A stretch of DNA of 64,000 bases, taken from assembly GCA_963678675.1 (NCBI GenBank), contig OY783195.1:30895006-30959005 (forward strand). The letters are read 5' to 3'. Position numbers and translations under genes: made by a program. The notes below the pieces were generated by a model that was not told the DNA's origin, ran no database searches, and saw nothing but the letters and a program-made list of their open reading frames with translations. This document shows positions 59,400 through 64,000 of the stretch, one piece after another. Every line of letters begins with the position of its first letter. The stretch's first letter is position 1. Source of the DNA: Xiphydria camelus (lineage: Eukaryota; Arthropoda; Insecta; Hymenoptera; Xiphydriidae).

Positions 59400-60836
59400 C
59401 GGCGCGTCGATAAATGATGAATATCGCGAGATATTATCCCGTAATTATATATACACTCGTCGCGCTTCAACATACATATCTCGAGAACATAAAAGCGTCG
59501 CCGAGGCAAAGCGGATGGAACTGTTCGAGGGCGATTAAGATTCGCAACGCGATCCGGTATAACGATGTCAAAAATAATACCCGCGCGCGCGCCGAGAACT
59601 TTCCGAGGAGCTTGGGAGCGCGTCGCTGCAAATTGACATTAGGCTAATAATCCGAAGTTACGAGCCCCCCGGGGCTGCTGGCAGCGCGTGAAAGGGACCG
59701 CGGGAATACGTCGCGTCGCGAATCGAGGCAGGAGCGTTTACGCGAGCATTCGCGGTAAGCGCGGCGGTGACAGCGCGCGCAGGTAGCGCGGCGCAAGTAG
59801 CGCGAGCCACTTGTTCCGTAAGCAGAACGGGGAGAGACCGCGCGGTAAAAAATAAAACTCAACGGACGGACAATACGCCCACTTTCCACGCTGCAACGCG
59901 ATGCCGGATGAACGAGATCCAGCCTCGAGATATCTTTCTCGCTCCTGCTCGCTTCTGGCCGCTCTCTTCCGGCCGAGCGATCCGCTTACGTTTCCATCGG
60001 ATCGAGAAATTGTTTCGCTCGACGATCGCCACCGCATCGATCGCGCCTGGACGCTAAACGGGGTCATTTGTCGCTTCCCAGTAGAGCGCGAATATAATTT
60101 GCTGTTCTCTGCTCTGAAAGCATCACTAGAGGGTCCGTGCGGAAATTTTGTAGACGAAACATCAATATTTACCTTTGATTTTTAAACAAATAATATACAA
60201 TGTGCGATTGTAAATAAATAATTTATCAAAAGCAAATAATTTGATCTTCAAAATGGCAATTCATTTATCGCTTTTGCTTTCGTATGGAGGGAGAAAAAGG
60301 GTTTGTCACGAAAAAGCACCTTCTAGAAATAATATATAAGATACAAATCTGACAATGAGCTTTTTCGCTGTATTTTCCTGTCAATGTCATAATTATGATA
60401 ATCATATTCAATTATATCGACGTCAACCGCGTGGGGAAAAAGGAAAAAAACGCGTAGGTACACAAATATGACGCTAACGCGCGGCTGGTAGGGAAAATAA
60501 GTCGGCCTTATAATAGTCGGGTAGAAAAGAGCGTTACGTTCTTTTCTTCGCGCGTATAGTAGGTGCTTCGGAGGAGAAGCAGCACGTCGTCGCGCTAAAG
60601 CCATGGAAGAATCGCGCCGCGTGAAAGGCATGCGCCTGACACATCCGTCTGAGATTGTGCCAACATCCTTTTGAGCGTCGCGAGGGGGTCTCGATTTCCG
60701 GCGGTGACGGTGCGGGGGATCGATAGTGGAACCCTCGCGGCGATATGTCTAGTCTACTCGCGATATTCAAGAGGATATCTCGAAAAGGGGTTGATTTCGA
60801 GTTATACCAGAACTAAGACATCATTTCAGGTTGATG
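59400..60836. other. No gene recognised
   Basis: CpG-rich to 60180, then AT-rich. Frames of about 100 codons on both strands overlap without motifs. Confidence 0.38.
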
Positions 60837-61070
60837 TATTGAGAAAAATAGCTCGGTTAAAATGACAAAACACATCTGGCTCGACGAGTTCAGTTATTCC
60901 AACCAAAATACTGATAAGTTGAACGAAATATTACTTATTCTTACTATACATTTAGTTATTCCAACCAGAAAATCCGTCAGTTCAACCAAACAGACGGAGA
61001 ATCCATATTTCACAAGTTTGGTTATGATCTCCAGAATTTTAGTTGAATTGGCCAGGTTATTTTTCCAGTG
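60837..61070. mobile_element. Family B MITE
   Basis: Starts TATTGAGAAAAATAGCTCGG and ends GGTTATTTTTCCAGTG. The interior keeps TGACAAAACACATCTGG, TTGAACGAAATATTACTTAT, CAACCAAACAGACGG and ATGATCTCCAGAATTTTAG. The flanks TG and TC show no duplication. Confidence 0.85.
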
Positions 61071-61659
61071 TCCAGCTAAAAAAAAATTCACTGCAAATGA
61101 GTTTTCTTGCCGAGCATATGCGATATTTCGTAATATCACCCGATCAGGAAGTTATTTCATGAAATTCTGTATTTAAGAATAGGTAATAGGCGCCTCGGAA
61201 TTCCTCCGTCAGCATTCGCGATATCGTGCCGAGGAAAAAGCATCACGGAAGTGACATTAGTCGAGTTAATCAATAGGTACCGTTGGTGGACAATTGCAGG
61301 AAGGAATAATAATCTATTCGTGCGATTCGCGTCGCGCTAAAACTACCGAGTGCGTCATTTCTGTGTCCGGTCGAAGCGGAGCGCGGTGGGCACGCCTTCG
61401 CTGAGGTTTATAAATCGAATGCGCGGCGCCACGATTAATTACACGGCCGTGTCTATGCGTAATCTTGTTTACACAAAAGTGAGATCGAAGTCATTGGGGC
61501 AGGTCGGCGCGATCCGACGTAGGCGTACCCGATATACTCGTCTGCATATATACGACATAGAATAAAACTGTCTATACCGAAACAATTTTTGTAATCGTTG
61601 TAATTCATTGATGAAATTTAAATTAAATCGTAACTTTGACCTGAATTAACCCAACAGCC
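61071..61659. other. No gene recognised
   Basis: Mixed sequence between repeats. Nothing identifiable. Confidence 0.4.
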
Positions 61660-61960
61660 GCATGTTTTTCGTAATCAACGCGAAAAAGTACACGAGATAG
61701 GATGTTAGAACGATCGATTCCAGAGACTTTGATTTTAGCGAGAAATTGAAAAAACGTCAAAAGGTTTGTCATTTTCGTAAAAAATCGAAATCCTTAAAAT
61801 TGAACTTTCGATCGCCCCGTTCCATATAATTTATGTAACTTTGACTTCAAAAATAAAAGATTTATCGGGGAACTCTCAAAGGGACACCGAGAGATAATTA
61901 TTTATCAGCGATTTTCCGACGAGATACCCCATCGTAAAGACGTGTTTACGTGAAAAAAAA
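61660..61960. repeat. Dispersed family P repeat
   Basis: Pieces in order: TTTTCGTAATCAACGCGAAA, GTACACGAGATAGGATG, CGATCGATTCCAGAGACTTT, AAATCCTTAAAATTGA, GATCGCCCCGTTCCATATAA, CTCAAAGGGACACCGAGA and CAGCGATTTTCCGACGAGAT. About one diverged unit. Confidence 0.7.
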
Positions 61961-62788
61961 AAAAAACGTATTAAACTCACGATTCCCGCGGAAGTCCGAA
62001 GAATAAACGCGCGACGCGGATGTGCCGAGGAATGTCGGACGAGTGCGTCTCAAAACAATGCGTACGTGCACGGTTTTCGACGCAGCGCTCGCGCGCGATG
62101 TAACTTATTCGGCGGCGGGCGCGATGCGCATTATTCAAAGCGACGGAGAAAGGGCCGACCGAATTCGTCTTATCATCTCGCGACACGTCGCACGACCCGT
62201 CGGCCGCTCCGTACATACCATTACCACTGCCGGCCGATCCGTGCATCAAGTGCAAAAGCAATCGACGGCACGCGCTTCGTATACGAATTTCGGGACGCGC
62301 TACCTCGCGCGAATTCCCGATGCGGCCGAGGAGCGAGAGCGAGTGCGGAGAACGAGAAGGGAGCAAATATCACCCGCTTCCGTCTCGAATCGTTCGCGAA
62401 GGACGGGTCTGATATATATATATGTTTTACGGCTGGCCGGTAATAAAAGAGGACGCGGTAAATCCACGGGAACTTATGGCGAAAACGACGGACCGGGAGT
62501 GCAAATCAGGAAGAAATGACGGGGGCCGAAGTCACGACCCTCGTTTGCATCCATAAGCGACGATCGCAGGCCAGATCCCGGGGCGTTGAGCTTGCCGGAA
62601 AATCGATGGAACGCTGGAAACTCTCCCCGCCCTGTCTCGCTCTTCGCGTTGCACCTCGCCGATGGGGTTGGCTGTGTATGTCCCGTGGAATCGAGCGCGC
62701 GGGATACGGGAAGCTCGAGAAAATTACCGTTCGTGCCGGACATCTCGTCGTGGAAGTCAATCTTCCGCGCCGTACACCGGAAGCCGTA
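61961..62788. other. No gene recognised
   Basis: CpG-rich with a short (TA)n near 62412. Overlapping frames of 102-165 codons on both strands lack motifs. Confidence 0.38.
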
Positions 62789-63220
62789 GCCCAGGCGGAA
62801 GAATTCGATATATTTTGTATATGATCCACATGTGGTTATGGTCATGCATGAATTATATGATTTCTATATTAAACGCATGAGAAATATATGTAAATATATA
62901 TAGATTTTTGAATGATTGTATAATCCACGTGAGCCGTTGAAATCCAGAATGGTCTAAGTCACATTTCATGTAAGCTGAGATTATTTGACTGCAAAGTTAA
63001 GTACAATTTGAAAAATCTGTTTTGTATCATCTAGACAGATTTTTCACATTGTACTCTTAACTTTGCAGTCAAATAATCTCAGCTTACATGAAATGTGACT
63101 TAGACCATTCTGGCTTTCAACGGCTCATATATAGCCTGTACATCGTTAATAAAGAAATCATATATAATCCATACGTGACCAAAACCACATGTGGATCATA
63201 CAGAACTTTTCCGCCTGGGA
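62789..63220. mobile_element. Family A MITE split by a hairpin element
   Basis: Left end GCCCAGGCGGAAGAATTC, right end CAGAACTTTTCCGCCTGGGA. TA precedes the left end (62787-62788); AG follows the right. The first arm runs to ATAATCCACGT, and the second resumes at ATATATAGCCTGTACATCG after a 196-bp hairpin element (62931-63126). Without it the length is about 236 bp. Confidence 0.85.
62931..63126. mobile_element. Family X near-perfect hairpin element nested in family A
   Basis: Two arms of about 90 bp are inverse copies with only a few differences: GAGCCGTTGAAA at 62931 against TTTCAACGGCTC ending at 63126; GTCTAAGTCACATTTCATG against CATGAAATGTGACTTAGAC; GACTGCAAAGTTAAG against CTTAACTTTGCAGTC; GAAAAATCTGT against ACAGATTTTTC. 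The loop is about 13 nt. The high arm identity suggests the youngest insertion in the window. No target duplication is clear and there is no ORF. Confidence 0.88.
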
Positions 63221-63592
63221 AGCTCGATGCTAAAGGAACGATGACCAGACCTCGAAACCCGGGGAAACACCGCGATACCGGGATACGCAATTCCCGAATG
63301 ACCGGGAACACGAGTCGAGTACACGCCTCGTCCGATGAACTTTCGAAAACTGCAGCCATCAAAACCGCGCGCGGTTTCTCCCTTCCGTTGATGGGCGGCG
63401 GATGGCTTATACGCGTATACGTACTACACAGCCAGAGCTACCCGCAGCCAGCGGCAGGCGTAGCGAAGTAATCACCCGGAACATAGGTGGGTATGCCAAA
63501 GTTACTTGGCAAGTGTACTTAGCCGAACTCTCGAGAGTGCTTCGCTCTCCCCGAAAGGCACCCATCCGACTGTGCGGCGCATATCGATAGCA

Positions 63593-63623
<31 letters not shown>

Positions 63624-64000
63624 AACAGCAGGCGGTCGTCGCATCGCTTGCACGCCGCCCGAAACTCGGGCGCGCAGTTTGCGACGATTACGCCCCGACG
63701 AACCGGAGGTAGCGATAAGTGTACCGACACACGCCGGAGTGCGCGCGCTGCTCGTAACAGCGTGATTTCGGGGATACGAGGCAACTTGTAGCTCGTAAAG
63801 CCTCGCGAGTCCTATTCATCGAGGAGGAGCGCTTTATGGCGGAGGAGCAGAGCACGGCGCGCCGCGCCGCGCGGGGGCGCCCTCGCATCCCCCTTCCATT
63901 GTCGAGCGCCGTCGAGAATTCCGGAGGAGGGATTGTTCGCGCGGCTAACTCTTCGAATCTCGGTTCACGGGTTCGTTTCGAATTCTCGGCGGGCCGCGGC
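63221..64000. other. No gene recognised; GGC repeat
   Basis: CpG-rich sequence with a GGC array at 63593-63622. It gives poly-Ala or poly-Arg frames only. The window ends here without an identifiable feature. Confidence 0.4.
63593..63622. repeat. (GGC)n microsatellite
   Basis: About ten uninterrupted GGC units. Confidence 0.93.

Overview
The window reads as insect nuclear DNA, most likely from a hymenopteran and possibly an ant. This is inferred from style, not from a database match. CpG is not depleted ((CG)n runs are everywhere), GC-rich and AT-rich patches alternate, microsatellites are long and pure, and short TA-flanked inverted-repeat transposons are dense. There are no bacterial-style operons, rRNA, CRISPR arrays or phage genes. 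I found no tRNA and no transposase ORF.

Only one protein-coding gene can be supported. It is a long uninterrupted frame on the minus strand, 41903 down to 39960 (647 codons from its first in-frame ATG). It encodes a largely disordered protein rich in homopolymers (poly-Q, -N, -H, -G, -S, -E) with conserved-looking ordered islands, and I do not recognise the family. The other long open frames in the window are chance frames in CpG-rich DNA, antisense shadows of this gene, or frames through simple repeats and MITEs.

Most remaining recognisable content is miniature inverted-repeat transposable elements (MITEs) and foldback elements. Family A (ends CCCAGGCGGAAAAGTTC, about 220-240 bp, almost wholly palindromic) has 13 full or half copies. 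Family B (ends CACTGAGAAAAATAA, about 220-280 bp) has 9. Families C, E, F, G, H, I, J, K, L, M, N, O, Q, S, T, U, V, W and X have one to three copies each. Where boundaries are clear, many are flanked by duplicated TA (or TG/CA), as expected for Tc1/mariner-type MITEs. Nesting is frequent: A in B (three times, all within about 20 bp of the same B position), D in A next to C, F in E, I in J, A plus foldback O in a K-like element, and X in A. A separate repeat family, P, forms a three-unit array at 23165-24075 and lies dispersed at three other places.

The most notable find is a 48-nt sequence on the minus strand, 58980 to 58933. It carries the complete hammerhead ribozyme core with a perfect 8-bp stem I and a self-complementary ACGU stem III. 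This is the form known from small Penelope-associated hammerheads that act as dimers. It lies inside an inverted-repeat element.

Layout: 1-34.3 kb is repeat-rich non-coding sequence; 34.3-39.5 kb is CpG-rich with nothing recognised; 39.5-43.5 kb holds the gene and its flanks; 43.5-64 kb is again repeat-rich non-coding sequence. UTR exons or short coding exons of genes with large introns could be hidden here and would not be visible without transcripts.
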